Positions 8,150 through 15,939 of a stretch of DNA of 39,379 nt are shown here, one piece after another (the first letter of the stretch is position 1; each line of letters begins with the position of its first letter). This stretch comes from Candidatus Hydrogenedentota bacterium (GTDB lineage Bacteria > Hydrogenedentota > Hydrogenedentia > Hydrogenedentales > CAITNO01), in the NCBI GenBank assembly GCA_018056705.1, contig JAGPFE010000028.1, positions 1 through 39,379 of the forward strand. Direction: 5' to 3'. Position numbers and translations under genes: made by a program. Below the pieces are notes generated by a model, which saw only the letters and a list, made by a program, of their open reading frames with translations, searched no databases and was not told the origin of the DNA.

Positions 8150-10198
8150 TCAATTCCGTTTCAAGATCGCCGCGGGGGAATCAAATCCCAGCGGCTCGAA
8201 TTCCTTCGCTCCGCCCTCGTAGAACCGTCCGAACCACTCCACGAACAACAGGCGCATGGAGTGCACAAACGCACCCAGGGCGTTGATCAGGAAATTGAAC
8301 AGGTGCGTGAAAACCAGCACCAGTACCGTCAGAATCGGTCCGATCGGTCCGCCCACGTCCCACAGCATCCCGGCGATCATGTTGAACGACTGCGCGAGAA
8401 TCCCCGTGGTCAGGCCCAGGGCCAGCAGGCGGCAGTAGGACATCGTGTCGCCCAGGAAAGCGGTAAGACCGTAGGACCCCACGATCCCGTAGATGCTCAT
8501 CACGCCCACGCCAACGCGCCCGACAATTCCCTTGCTCTCGCGGCCCTGCGTGGCAACCAGTCCCAGCGCGCCCACGATGAACATCACCGCGCCGGCGATG
8601 AGCAGGGGCCGGGGCACGCCCGTCAGGAAGGCCACCGCGAGGATCGCCGCGCCCGGTAACGTGATCATCCAGGTCAACCCGTCACTCAGGGCCGTCACCC
8701 AGTCGTTGTTCCGGATCGCGCCATACATTTTCAGGCCGATGCCGTAGAACTGGTTGGCCATGCCGATCAGCAGGGCGATGATCAGGGCGGGAATGGTCTT
8801 CGCCTGAAGGTCCAGCACGGTGCACGCTTCCATGAACGTACGCAGCGGGTTACGCTCAGGCATGAACGACGCCTTGTACAGGTCGCCGAAGAACGATCCC
8901 ATGAGCAATCCGAACACCGTGGTGGACACCCCCGCCCAGAAGAGCAACCGGGCGAAGTTGTTCAGCCCCTCAAACGGCCTTGTCCGCTTCGCGATGTACG
9001 CGGCGGCCGCGGTCAGCATCAGGCCATAGGCGGCATCGCTGAAGCAGATGCCGAAAAATACGTAGAAGTTGACCAGCATGAACGGCGAGGGATCGAAGGC
9101 CCAGTAGGAAGGCAGCCCAAACATGCGGGTGAGCAGTTTCAGCGGCTGCGCCGCAGGCTTTTCGGTCAGACTGACGGGCACTTCTTCACCGGGCTCGGGA
9201 TCTTCCAGCACGCATTCAACGCCGGGGAATTCCCGGTTCAACATCTCGCGCAGCGCGGGCAGGTCCCGTTCCCGGATGTAACCCGTCACCACGGTGGTCC
9301 AGCGGCCCTGCAGGGCGTAACCATGGGCCTGCTGCAAGCGCTTGGCGCTTTCCCAGTACGCCCGGAGCACCTTGAGCGCCCGGCGGTGCCCGGCCAGTTT
9401 TCGCGCGCCCTCGGCGACGGCTTGCACCGTCCGGTCCACGTCGCCCAGTTCCTCCTTGAGTTCCCGCACGCGGTCGCGCACCTTGCCGGGAATGTCCGGA
9501 AGGGTAACCTCTTCAAAACCGTGGCGGGCCAGCAGGTCGCGGACGGCCTCTTCGTTTTCCGGGACGTATGCCGCCAGCACGTGGCGCGGCGCGTTCTTCG
9601 GCAACGCCCCGCCCCCGTTCGCCCGGAGCATGGAGCCCGGCGGAATCTCTTCCACCATCATCACCTTCACGGTTTCCGGATCGTTCTTCAACGATTCCAG
9701 CGCCGCGAGGCTCATCTTGCCGAACAGCAACCGGATCCATTTCGGCCGACGCAGGTCGCTGACCGGAATGGGAATCTCTTCAAAAGGCATCAGTTCTTCG
9801 AGCCGGGACAGGATTTCACCGCGGCGGTGTTCCGCGCCCCGCCAGCGTTCCTCGAGTTCCTGGGCCGCGCGATACACGCCTTCCAGGTCGAACTGATTCA
9901 GGACGCCTTCCAGTTCCTGCTGTTCCACCAGCAAAGGAACCGGCGCGAGGCCCTGGATGAACGACTGCGATTCGGGCGCGAAGTTGTCGAGCAGGTTCAG
10001 CACCAGGTTGATCTTCTGGAGGTGCTGGTCGACGTTTTCCGTGTTCACTTCGCCGTGACGCAACGGGCCGGGGTCGCCGCACCAGGCCGCCGCGTCCACC
10101 AACTCCATGAACCCGCGGCGGTGCAGTTCCCGGAACAGCCGGTCCACGCACGACCGCTCACACAGGATGGCCACCTTTTTCATTCGGTCAATGGCCAT
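8150..10198 (-). CDS. atpI: V-type ATPase subunit I (membrane stator, a subunit)
   Basis: This 682-aa protein has the two-part build of V/A-type subunit I: about 340 cytosolic residues with coiled coils, then about seven to eight membrane helices. The family hallmarks near the C-terminus are GDTMSYCRLLALGLTTGILA, whose Arg lies in the ion path, and VHSMRLLFVEWFGRFYEGG. It forms the half-channels that face the K ring. The ATG at 10198 is 6 nt after the H gene stop. A second in-frame ATG at 10183 (MKKVAILCERS) is possible. Confidence 0.95.
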   Translation of the reverse strand: MAIDRMKKVAILCERSCVDRLFRELHRRGFMELVDAAAWCGDPGPLRHGEVNTENVDQHLQKINLVLNLLDNFAPESQSFIQGLAPVPLLVEQQELEGVLNQFDLEGVYRAAQELEERWRGAEHRRGEILSRLEELMPFEEIPIPVSDLRRPKWIRLLFGKMSLAALESLKNDPETVKVMMVEEIPPGSMLRANGGGALPKNAPRHVLAAYVPENEEAVRDLLARHGFEEVTLPDIPGKVRDRVRELKEELGDVDRTVQAVAEGARKLAGHRRALKVLRAYWESAKRLQQAHGYALQGRWTTVVTGYIRERDLPALREMLNREFPGVECVLEDPEPGEEVPVSLTEKPAAQPLKLLTRMFGLPSYWAFDPSPFMLVNFYVFFGICFSDAAYGLMLTAAAAYIAKRTRPFEGLNNFARLLFWAGVSTTVFGLLMGSFFGDLYKASFMPERNPLRTFMEACTVLDLQAKTIPALIIALLIGMANQFYGIGLKMYGAIRNNDWVTALSDGLTWMITLPGAAILAVAFLTGVPRPLLIAGAVMFIVGALGLVATQGRESKGIVGRVGVGVMSIYGIVGSYGLTAFLGDTMSYCRLLALGLTTGILAQSFNMIAGMLWDVGGPIGPILTVLVLVFTHLFNFLINALGAFVHSMRLLFVEWFGRFYEGGAKEFEPLGFDSPAAILKRN

Positions 10199-10204
10199 GG
10201 ACCG

Positions 10205-10522
10205 TCATGCTCCCTCGCCCAGCGTGGCCACGATCTGCCCGGCCAGCGCGCGAATTTTTTCTTCGGGAATCGCCGCGATCTGCTCCAGTTGACGTTTATG
10301 CGCGGCCTCCGCCTCCGCCAGCGATGTTTTGAGTTCGGCTTCGGCTTTCGTCCGGTACTCGGAAATCCGCAGGGTGGCCCGATCTTCGGCCTCCCGGCGC
10401 ATGGCCGCGATTTTTTCAGCGGTTTCCTGTTCGATCGCCCGGGCCTCGGCATGGGCCCGTTCGACCATCGCTTCGGCTTCTTTTTCCAGCGCGAGCACCC
10501 GTTCCAGAATCTGCAGCGCCAT
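10205..10522 (-). CDS. atpH: V-type ATPase subunit H/G (peripheral stalk coiled coil)
   Basis: This 105-aa protein is nearly all charged alpha helix (ALEKEAEAMVERAHAEARAIE and onward), as in subunit H/G (NtpF), which pairs with subunit E in the outer stalk. The ATG at 10522 is preferred because GAGAAAGG lies 9 nt upstream; an upstream in-frame start at 10564 would add 14 residues without family support. It is the first gene of the operon, preceded by a promoter-like sequence at 10640-10669. Confidence 0.85.
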   Translation of the reverse strand: MALQILERVLALEKEAEAMVERAHAEARAIEQETAEKIAAMRREAEDRATLRISEYRTKAEAELKTSLAEAEAAHKRQLEQIAAIPEEKIRALAGQIVATLGEGA

Positions 10523-10639
10523 GTTAACGCCTTTCTCCGCGTCACGCGTCGACCGCACCACCAATCGCCGGCGTTCGGGATACCTGTCGCCGGATGTCCT
10601 GGCAACCGGATATCCCCCCTCCGGGAAACACGCAAGGTA

Positions 10640-10669
10640 AGTTTACAACAGTTCCCGGCGGGAAGTCAA
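10640..10669 (-). promoter_or_regulatory. Probable promoter of the V-ATPase operon
   Basis: On the minus strand a -35 TTGACT (10664-10669) and -10 TAAACT (10640-10645) are 18 nt apart, giving a leader of about 110 nt to the H subunit ATG. An inverted repeat TTCCC-ggc-GGGAA (10652-10664) sits in the spacer. The octamer CAACAGTT (plus-strand reading) occurs at 10646-10653 and 10667-10674, 21 bp apart, so regulator binding is plausible. Other parts of 10523-10930 show no convincing gene. Confidence 0.45.
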
Positions 10670-10935
10670 CAGTTTAAAACCGGATTTCTGCTTATTGTGT
10701 AAAAACGTTTGTTCACCGGCTTTACTTACCGTTCGTTCGAATAACCGTTTCAGGAAACAGGACGGCTCATGAGCGCGGACCCCAAGGTAACCAGCGTCCC
10801 CATGGCAGGTAAAGTGAAAAGATGAAACCACGGGAAACGGGCCCATGTGCCGAAGGAGCGCGGCGAATAAATGTCCGTTCGGACTTGTTTTCAACAAGGA
10901 TCCCGGGAACAACGTTCACATGAAGTCGCGGGCAT

Positions 10936-10996
10936 TTGCATCCATTTACCGGTTTTATCCTATTATGAAATTCACGAACACTGCTGATTCCGTGAA
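10936..10996 (+). promoter_or_regulatory. Possible promoter and inverted repeat before the receiver gene
   Basis: TATTAT at 10961-10966 resembles a -10 box, with TTGCAT at 10936-10941 19 nt upstream, a loose spacing. Directly downstream, TTCACG (10971-10976) and CGTGAA (10991-10996) form an inverted repeat around the expected transcript start. It could be an operator or a 5' hairpin. The site lies 20-80 nt before the start codon at 11017. Confidence 0.3.
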
Positions 10997-11016
10997 CCCC
11001 CGGGAGTTCGTTAGCC

Positions 11017-11475
11017 ATGCCCCGAAGCCTTAGCGTGCTGATCGTCGAGGATGATCCGTGTGTGCTGGAGTCGCTGTCCAGTCATCTGTCCGCCCTCGGA
11101 CACCAGGTGACAGCGTGTCGGGACGCCGCGGAGGCCCTTGCCGCGCTGAAACGGGACGCCTTCCAGTTGCTGGTCACCGACGCCGAAATGGACGGCATGA
11201 ACGGCCTGGAACTGATCCGTCAGGTCCGCCAGACCCATCCGGAACTCGGGATCATCCTGATGACCGCTTACGAAGGCAAGTACCCAATGGCGGACGCCCT
11301 GCTGGCCGGGGCGGACGGCTTTCTGAGTAAACCCTTCAGTCTGCGCGCTTTTTCGATGATTTTTGAGCGGTCCTACTGGGAAGCGATTTCGCGGCCGGAC
11401 TGGTGGGATCGGAACATGACGGAAAACGGGTCGACAGCGGGAAAAAAAACCACCGCGCCCGCACCGGCGAAGTAA
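11017..11475 (+). CDS. Stand-alone response regulator receiver protein
   Basis: This 152-aa protein consists of one CheY-like receiver domain. The acid pocket is E11-D12-D13, the phosphate acceptor is D55 (VTDAEMDGMNG), the switch Thr is T83 (MTAYEG), and the conserved Lys is K105 (LSKPFS). After residue 125 comes a short polar tail ending in Lys/Ala/Pro-rich sequence, with no DNA-binding or enzymatic output domain. It probably acts by protein-protein contact in a phosphorelay or on motility or transcription machinery. No histidine kinase lies in the window, so its partner is unknown. GGGAG lies about 12 nt before ATG. Confidence 0.88.
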   Translation: MPRSLSVLIVEDDPCVLESLSSHLSALGHQVTACRDAAEALAALKRDAFQLLVTDAEMDGMNGLELIRQVRQTHPELGIILMTAYEGKYPMADALLAGADGFLSKPFSLRAFSMIFERSYWEAISRPDWWDRNMTENGSTAGKKTTAPAPAK

Positions 11476-11480
11476 GTACA

Positions 11481-11510
11481 ATCCGCCCGGCTCACGTGAA
11501 CCGGGCGGAT
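11481..11510. terminator. Strong hairpin between converging genes
   Basis: A perfect 10-bp GC-rich stem (ATCCGCCCGG with CCGGGCGGAT) encloses a 10-nt loop that itself contains the palindrome TCACGTGA. It starts 6 nt after the receiver gene stop and ends 50 nt before the converging DUF1080 stop. The following bases (GGATTTC) are only weakly T-rich, so termination efficiency is uncertain. Confidence 0.6.
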
Positions 11511-11559
11511 GGATTTCAGACCGTGGCAGGCCCCCGCGCGGGCCCGCCAGACAGAGCGG

Positions 11560-12780
11560 TCAGGGTTCGCGGACGTAGAGGTTTTTCCAGAGAATGCCCG
11601 CCGAACCGCCCGTGTGCAACTGCAGGGCGAAAGCTCCTTCGAACAGTTGCTGGCCCTCGTCCGTAATGTCCACCGCGCGCACGCCATTCACCCAGGTGGT
11701 CACCCGGTTACCAACGGCACGGATTTCGATCTCGTTCCATTCGCCGGGACGCAGCGCCCAGGCCGCCAGCCGGGTCATGTCGGGTTTCTCCAGCCAGCCT
11801 CGCTTGTAACTCTCGTACACCCATCCCGTGGGCGAGGGATACTCGGGCGCCACTTCCCCCTGCAGGCCCGCGATCACGGGATAACCATCTTCCCGCAATC
11901 GGATGGTGGAGTGATAGAACAGGCCATAGTTCCCCTCCCCGAGCATCCGGAACCGACCACGGACTCGGAAATCCTTCCAGGTTTCCAGCGTGGCGAGGTA
12001 TCCTTCGCTTTTTTTGGGGCCGCACCGTCCGACGATGGTGCCATCCTCGATGGTCCATTCCTCTTCCCCCCAGGTTTTCCAGCCGTCGAAAGACTTCCCA
12101 TCGAACAGGGCACGCCACGCCCCGGTCCGACCCATATCCCGCAGACGGATATTCCGGTACTCCACCGCGGCGGCATCTCCCTGGAGATCCCAGGCGAAAC
12201 TCTGGAGAGCCAGGTATCCCCGAATAAAAGTTTCATCCTCGTAACGGGTGGCGGGCACGCCGTTGAGATCGATTTCGATCCGGTTGTCGATCGCCCGGAC
12301 GGTCATGGTGTTCCAGTCTTTCTGCTTGAGGGTTTTCAGGGCGGCCTCATCGGCCTGGGCCAGGGGCCCCCGGCCGTTTTCATCGACAAGACGGCCGTTG
12401 GCGGCCCGTTCTCGAGTTTCGATATTCGCCTGATACCCATACATCTGTTTGGGGGCGGTCTCGACGGTTTCTCCTTCTTTCAGCGGCAGGCGGGGCAGCC
12501 AGTGAGATCGGAACTGCACGCCGCCGTTGGTAGGGACCGGAGTGCGGAATTCGAGGGTCAGTTCAAAGTCGGCGAGTTCGCGGGCTGTCCACAGCAGCCA
12601 GGCGTTTTCCTCCTTTCTGGCCAGCCCGGACACCACGCCATCACTTACGCTCCACTGTCCGCCAAGGGCCTGCCATCCGGCCAGATCCGCCGGCGGCGTA
12701 ATGTCTTCGACCTCCGCGGCCAGTCCCGTAGCACCAGTCAGCAGCACGGCTCCAAGTACCACCATGATCATGCGCCACAT
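11560..12780 (-). CDS. Exported double-DUF1080 protein (3-keto-disaccharide hydrolase-like)
   Basis: This 406-aa protein has a signal peptide (MWRMIMVVLGAVLLTG, probable cleavage after LAA at residue 22). It contains two concanavalin-like jelly-roll domains, about 30-210 and 215-406. The second has FDGKSFDGWKTWGEEEWTIEDGTIVG and the end GSAGILWKNLYVRE, the standard DUF1080 opening and closing. The family includes 3-keto-disaccharide hydrolases and many exported proteins of polysaccharide degraders, so a periplasmic or surface carbohydrate role is likely but the substrate is unknown. The ATG at 12780 has GAGGAGA 7 nt upstream; a longer reading to 12903 is not supported. Confidence 0.85.
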   Translation of the reverse strand: MWRMIMVVLGAVLLTGATGLAAEVEDITPPADLAGWQALGGQWSVSDGVVSGLARKEENAWLLWTARELADFELTLEFRTPVPTNGGVQFRSHWLPRLPLKEGETVETAPKQMYGYQANIETRERAANGRLVDENGRGPLAQADEAALKTLKQKDWNTMTVRAIDNRIEIDLNGVPATRYEDETFIRGYLALQSFAWDLQGDAAAVEYRNIRLRDMGRTGAWRALFDGKSFDGWKTWGEEEWTIEDGTIVGRCGPKKSEGYLATLETWKDFRVRGRFRMLGEGNYGLFYHSTIRLREDGYPVIAGLQGEVAPEYPSPTGWVYESYKRGWLEKPDMTRLAAWALRPGEWNEIEIRAVGNRVTTWVNGVRAVDITDEGQQLFEGAFALQLHTGGSAGILWKNLYVREP

Positions 12781-12847
12781 TTTTCGTCTCCTCGACAGGG
12801 TTAAGTGAAAGGCAGGGGCACGCGTGTCCTCCCAACTCGTCTTCGTT

Positions 12848-12877
12848 ATCTTAGGAATCCCCGCGCGAGGAATGCAA
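12848..12877 (-). promoter_or_regulatory. Possible promoter of the DUF1080 gene
   Basis: On the minus strand TTGCAT (12872-12877) and TAAGAT (12848-12853) are separated by 18 nt. Both are partial matches to the -35 and -10 boxes. The predicted leader is about 60 nt to the ATG at 12780. Confidence 0.35.
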
Positions 12878-12947
12878 CCGCATAGCAGGAAAATACGCGA
12901 CAAGTTTCGTTTTACCAGGCAGCCAAGCCGCGCCGATCTCCGGGAAT

Positions 12948-12977
12948 TTGCGGCATTCAGACATGGCCGATTATAAT
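12948..12977 (+). promoter_or_regulatory. Promoter of tRNA-His (and probably hisS)
   Basis: A perfect TATAAT lies at 12972-12977, with TTGCGG at 12948-12953, 18 nt upstream. Transcription would start about 10 nt before the mature tRNA 5' end at 12995. No terminator is visible between the tRNA and hisS, so the promoter may serve both. Confidence 0.55.
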
Positions 12978-12994
12978 GAAGGTGTTTCGCGGGT

Positions 12995-13071
12995 GCCGGG
13001 ATAGCTCAGTTGGTCAGAGCGCTGGATTGTGGATCCAGAGGTCCTGGGTTCGACCCCCAGTCCCGGTACCA
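12995..13071 (+). tRNA. tRNA-His (GTG), A73, no encoded G-1, CCA encoded
   Basis: A full cloverleaf can be folded. The acceptor GCCGGGA (12995-13001) pairs with TCCCGGT (13061-13067), with one terminal G-T. The D stem is GCTC/GAGC, the anticodon stem is CTGGA/TCCAG with loop TTGTGGA, and the T stem is CTGGG/CCCAG with TTCGACC. Anticodon GTG (13029-13031) reads His codons. The discriminator base is A (13068), followed by CCA (13069-13071). Most bacterial tRNA-His have an extra G-1 opposite C73; here the base at -1 is T and 73 is A. The histidyl-tRNA synthetase gene starts less than 100 nt downstream. Confidence 0.97.
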
Positions 13072-13166
13072 TGTTTCACACGCGAGGGGGATTCCGGCAC
13101 GCGCCGGACGAAGCAAAAAGGTCCGGGACGCGGCCGGGGGAAAGGGTGCTGATCTTGCCGGTAGTC

Positions 13167-14591
13167 ATGCCTCAGACGCTCAAGGGATTTCAGGACCTCC
13201 TTCCGGAGGCCATGGGCATCCGGGAAGCCGTCCTCGCCATTATCCGGGACACCTACGCGCGGTTCGGGTTTCAACCGCTGGACACGCCGGTGCTGGAACG
13301 GCTGGACACGCTCACCGGGGCCACGGAAGGCGAGACCGGTAAGCAGATCTTTACCCTTGAAACCCCTGAATCGGAAGCGGCAGCCCTTCGTTTTGACCTG
13401 ACGGTGCCTTTCGCCCGGGTGGTCAGCCAGTACCGCGACCGGATACGCCTGCCCTTCCGCCGATGCCACATCGGTCCCGTGTTCCGCGCGGACAAACCCG
13501 GGCCTGGACGGTTCCGGCAGTTCACCCAGTGCGACATCGACATCGCCGGGGCTGCCACGGTGGACGCGGACGCGGAAGTGATTGCCACGCTGTGCGGAGC
13601 ATTCCGCGCGCTGGGCCTGGGTGGTACGCCACCGAAATACCGCGTGCGGGTCAGCAGCCGGAAACTGGTGGATGCCCTGCTGCGGGGATACGGCGTGACC
13701 GACCCGGCCACCCTCAAGCACACCCTTCGGGTAATGGACAAGTTGCAGAAGGTCGGTCTTGATAACGTCCGGCTGGAACTGGGGCCGGGGCGGGTGGACG
13801 ATTCGGGGGATCCCATCCCTGGCGTCGGCCTAGAATCGGCCCTCATTGACCGGATTGCCGACTTCGTGGGCGTGACCGCTCCGGACCGGGCGTCCATGCT
13901 GTCCTTGCTGCGCGACCGCTTGCCCGCTTCCGACCTTGCCCGAGAGGCCTCGGAGGAAATGGCCGAACTGGATCGATGCCTCCACGCGCTGGGGCTCACG
14001 GAAGAAGAAGTCTGCTTCGATCCCAGCCTGACGCGGGGCCTGGACTACTACACGGGCCCGGTGCTGGAGGTGGTGCTGCCGGACGCTCCGGAATTCGGCT
14101 CCGTCGGAGGCGGAGGCCGGTACGATGGCCTGTGCGACCGGTTCCTCGAGGAACCCGTGCCCGCCACGGGCGCGTCCATCGGCCTGGACCGGCTGGTAGC
14201 GGCGCTGACGCGCCTGGGAGTCGCCCCCGCGCCCACGGGGCCCATCCATGCCTGCGTGGTCACCGTGGGCAGGGTGCCCCGGGAAGAAGTGCTGCGGCTC
14301 GCGAGAGAACTTCGGGTCCAAGGACTGAACGTGGTCACCTTCCCCGGCGCGAAGAAAGGCCTGGGCGCCCAACTGTCCCTGGCGGATCATTACGGTATTC
14401 CGGCGGCGGTCGTGCTGGGCGAGGACGAACTGGCCAAGGGCCTGGTTGGCGTCAAGGACCTGGCCATGGGCAAGGCCATCCGCGAGAACATCGCCGATCA
14501 CGAGGCATATCGCCGGGCGGGACGCGAGGCCCAGGTTACCGTCCCCCGAAACGAAGCAGCCGAACGGGTCCGCCGCATCACGGCAGGGTGA
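13167..14591 (+). CDS. hisS: Histidyl-tRNA synthetase, eukaryotic/alphaproteobacterial-like
   Basis: This class II synthetase of 474 aa charges tRNA-His. Residues 5-12 read LKGFQDLL (motif 1 region). Motif 2 spans about 98-125, with GPVFRADKPGPGRFRQFTQ and then CDIDIAG. The HisA motif is LTRGLDYYTGPVLE (about 288-301) and motif 3 is GASIGLDRL (about 335). Usual bacterial HisRS has an ERPQ.GR motif 2 loop and RGLDYYNRTVFE; here the DKPGPGR loop and RGLDYYTG resemble the eukaryotic-like form found in some Alphaproteobacteria. The ATG at 13167 fits the family N-terminus; GTG 13146 and TTG 13155 are alternatives, because the GGGGGAAAGG site lies about 20 nt upstream of the ATG. The reading frame extends back into the tRNA gene but is not coding there. 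Confidence 0.93.
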   Translation: MPQTLKGFQDLLPEAMGIREAVLAIIRDTYARFGFQPLDTPVLERLDTLTGATEGETGKQIFTLETPESEAAALRFDLTVPFARVVSQYRDRIRLPFRRCHIGPVFRADKPGPGRFRQFTQCDIDIAGAATVDADAEVIATLCGAFRALGLGGTPPKYRVRVSSRKLVDALLRGYGVTDPATLKHTLRVMDKLQKVGLDNVRLELGPGRVDDSGDPIPGVGLESALIDRIADFVGVTAPDRASMLSLLRDRLPASDLAREASEEMAELDRCLHALGLTEEEVCFDPSLTRGLDYYTGPVLEVVLPDAPEFGSVGGGGRYDGLCDRFLEEPVPATGASIGLDRLVAALTRLGVAPAPTGPIHACVVTVGRVPREEVLRLARELRVQGLNVVTFPGAKKGLGAQLSLADHYGIPAAVVLGEDELAKGLVGVKDLAMGKAIRENIADHEAYRRAGREAQVTVPRNEAAERVRRITAG

Positions 14592-14598
14592 CGCGGGG

Positions 14599-15939
14599 TT
14601 AGCCACGATCTCCCGGTGGGGGCGCAATTTCTGCCAGCAGCTTGCGGGCCAGCGCAATCCCTTCCTTCCGGGTGGTGAAGCATCCTTCCAGCTGGTGCTC
14701 GTGCAGGGTCCGCAGGAGTTCCCGGTACACCGGACCCGGGGGAAGGCCCAGTTGTTTCAGGTCGTCGCCGGTAACCAGGGGCCGGGGCAGCGGCTGTTCA
14801 GAGGGCAGGCTGTCCAGGTAATTCCTGACCCATTCGACCAGACTGAGGTCGCCATGGCTTGACAGGCTGTCGAGCCGGGCCAGTTCCACGAGCAGCAGAA
14901 AATCCGGCTCGGTGACGAACCGCTTGCGTCGGCCCTCGCGCATGTCCGGCAAGGCCGCGAGTCGCATGTGGTTGCCCACCAGCCACGCGATCCGCTCGAT
15001 CCTCCGGTTCGGAAAGCGCAGTCGCCGGCCGATGACAAACACCATGTTCTCTCCCACCTTTTCATGGTAGTGAAAGCGGATGCGATCGGCGAAGGTGATC
15101 GTGCGGGGCTTACCACAGTCATGGAGCAGCGCGGCCCAGGCCAGTTCCACCGGCGGCTGGGCAGGCAGCAAGGCCAGCATGCGCAAGGTATGCTCCCAGA
15201 CATCGCCTTCCGGATGATAAGTTTCAGGTTGCGGCACGCCCCGCAGGGCGGCCACCTCAGGCAGGATGATTTCCAGCAGGCCCGACTCGGCAAGCCGTTC
15301 CATGGCCGGTCGCGCGCCGCCCTCGGTCAGCATCCGGTCCAGTTCGTCGCGGATACGCTCCGCGCTCACGCCATTCAGGCCATGTTCCGAGGTGACTTCC
15401 TTCAGCGCGTTCCAGGTGCCCGGGTCGATGTCGAAACCCAGGCCGGAGGCGAACCGTATGGCCCGCAGGAGCCGCAGGCGATCCTCTAGGAACCGTTCCC
15501 GGGGATGCCCCACACACCGGATGAGCCGGCAACGCAGGTCCTTCAGGCCATCGACAAAATCGAGTACCTGGTCCGTGACCGGGTCCAGGAACAACGCGTT
15601 GACGGTAAAATCTCGACGCGCGGCGTCTTCCCGGGGCGCGGCATAAGCCACGCTGTCGGGGTGCCGGCCATCGTGGTAGACCCCATCCCTGCGAAAGGTG
15701 ACCACGTCGATTTCGTGGTCCTCCAGCAACACCTTGACCACCCCGAAGGCTTCTCCCACGGCCACATGCCGGGGAAACAGCGCGCGTACCTGTTCCGGGG
15801 TGGCATCGGTGGCCACGTCATAGTCCCTGGGCGCGCGGCCCAGCAACCGGTCCCGGACGCAGCCGCCGGCCAGCAGGGCCGTGAAGCCTTCCTCCCGCAG
15901 GGTCCCGCAAATGGTTCGTGCCGCCTGTTCACCGGTCAT
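14599..15939 (-). CDS. cca: CCA-adding enzyme / poly(A) polymerase family, with HD domain
   Basis: This 446-aa class II nucleotidyltransferase has GGCVRDRLLG (residues 25-34), the metal-binding DYD (39-41) and RRDFTVNALFLDP. The RNA-binding neck carries RFLEDRLRLLRAIRFA. An HD-type domain (AALLHDCGKPRT, about residue 270) follows. It repairs or completes the 3' CCA of tRNA, or less likely adds poly(A). Its ATG overlaps the stop of the upstream membrane-protein gene by 4 nt (ATGA). Its stop lies 8 nt from the converging hisS stop, with no clear hairpin between. The tRNA-His gene in this window encodes its own CCA, so repair may be the main need. Confidence 0.92.
   Translation of the reverse strand: MTGEQAARTICGTLREEGFTALLAGGCVRDRLLGRAPRDYDVATDATPEQVRALFPRHVAVGEAFGVVKVLLEDHEIDVVTFRRDGVYHDGRHPDSVAYAAPREDAARRDFTVNALFLDPVTDQVLDFVDGLKDLRCRLIRCVGHPRERFLEDRLRLLRAIRFASGLGFDIDPGTWNALKEVTSEHGLNGVSAERIRDELDRMLTEGGARPAMERLAESGLLEIILPEVAALRGVPQPETYHPEGDVWEHTLRMLALLPAQPPVELAWAALLHDCGKPRTITFADRIRFHYHEKVGENMVFVIGRRLRFPNRRIERIAWLVGNHMRLAALPDMREGRRKRFVTEPDFLLLVELARLDSLSSHGDLSLVEWVRNYLDSLPSEQPLPRPLVTGDDLKQLGLPPGPVYRELLRTLHEHQLEGCFTTRKEGIALARKLLAEIAPPPGDRG

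Noticed and set aside
10643..10912. An 89-codon minus-strand frame in the gap upstream of the V-ATPase operon
   Set aside because: There is no ribosome site, no domain and no codon bias like the neighbours; the region better fits promoters.
13029..13166. Upstream extension of hisS into the tRNA gene, with an ATG at 13071
   Set aside because: The extension translates tRNA sequence and lacks family homology; the LKGFQDLL start fits ATG 13167.
14592..14598. Terminator between hisS and cca
   Set aside because: Only 7 nt separate the stops and no stable hairpin with a T-run was seen on either strand.
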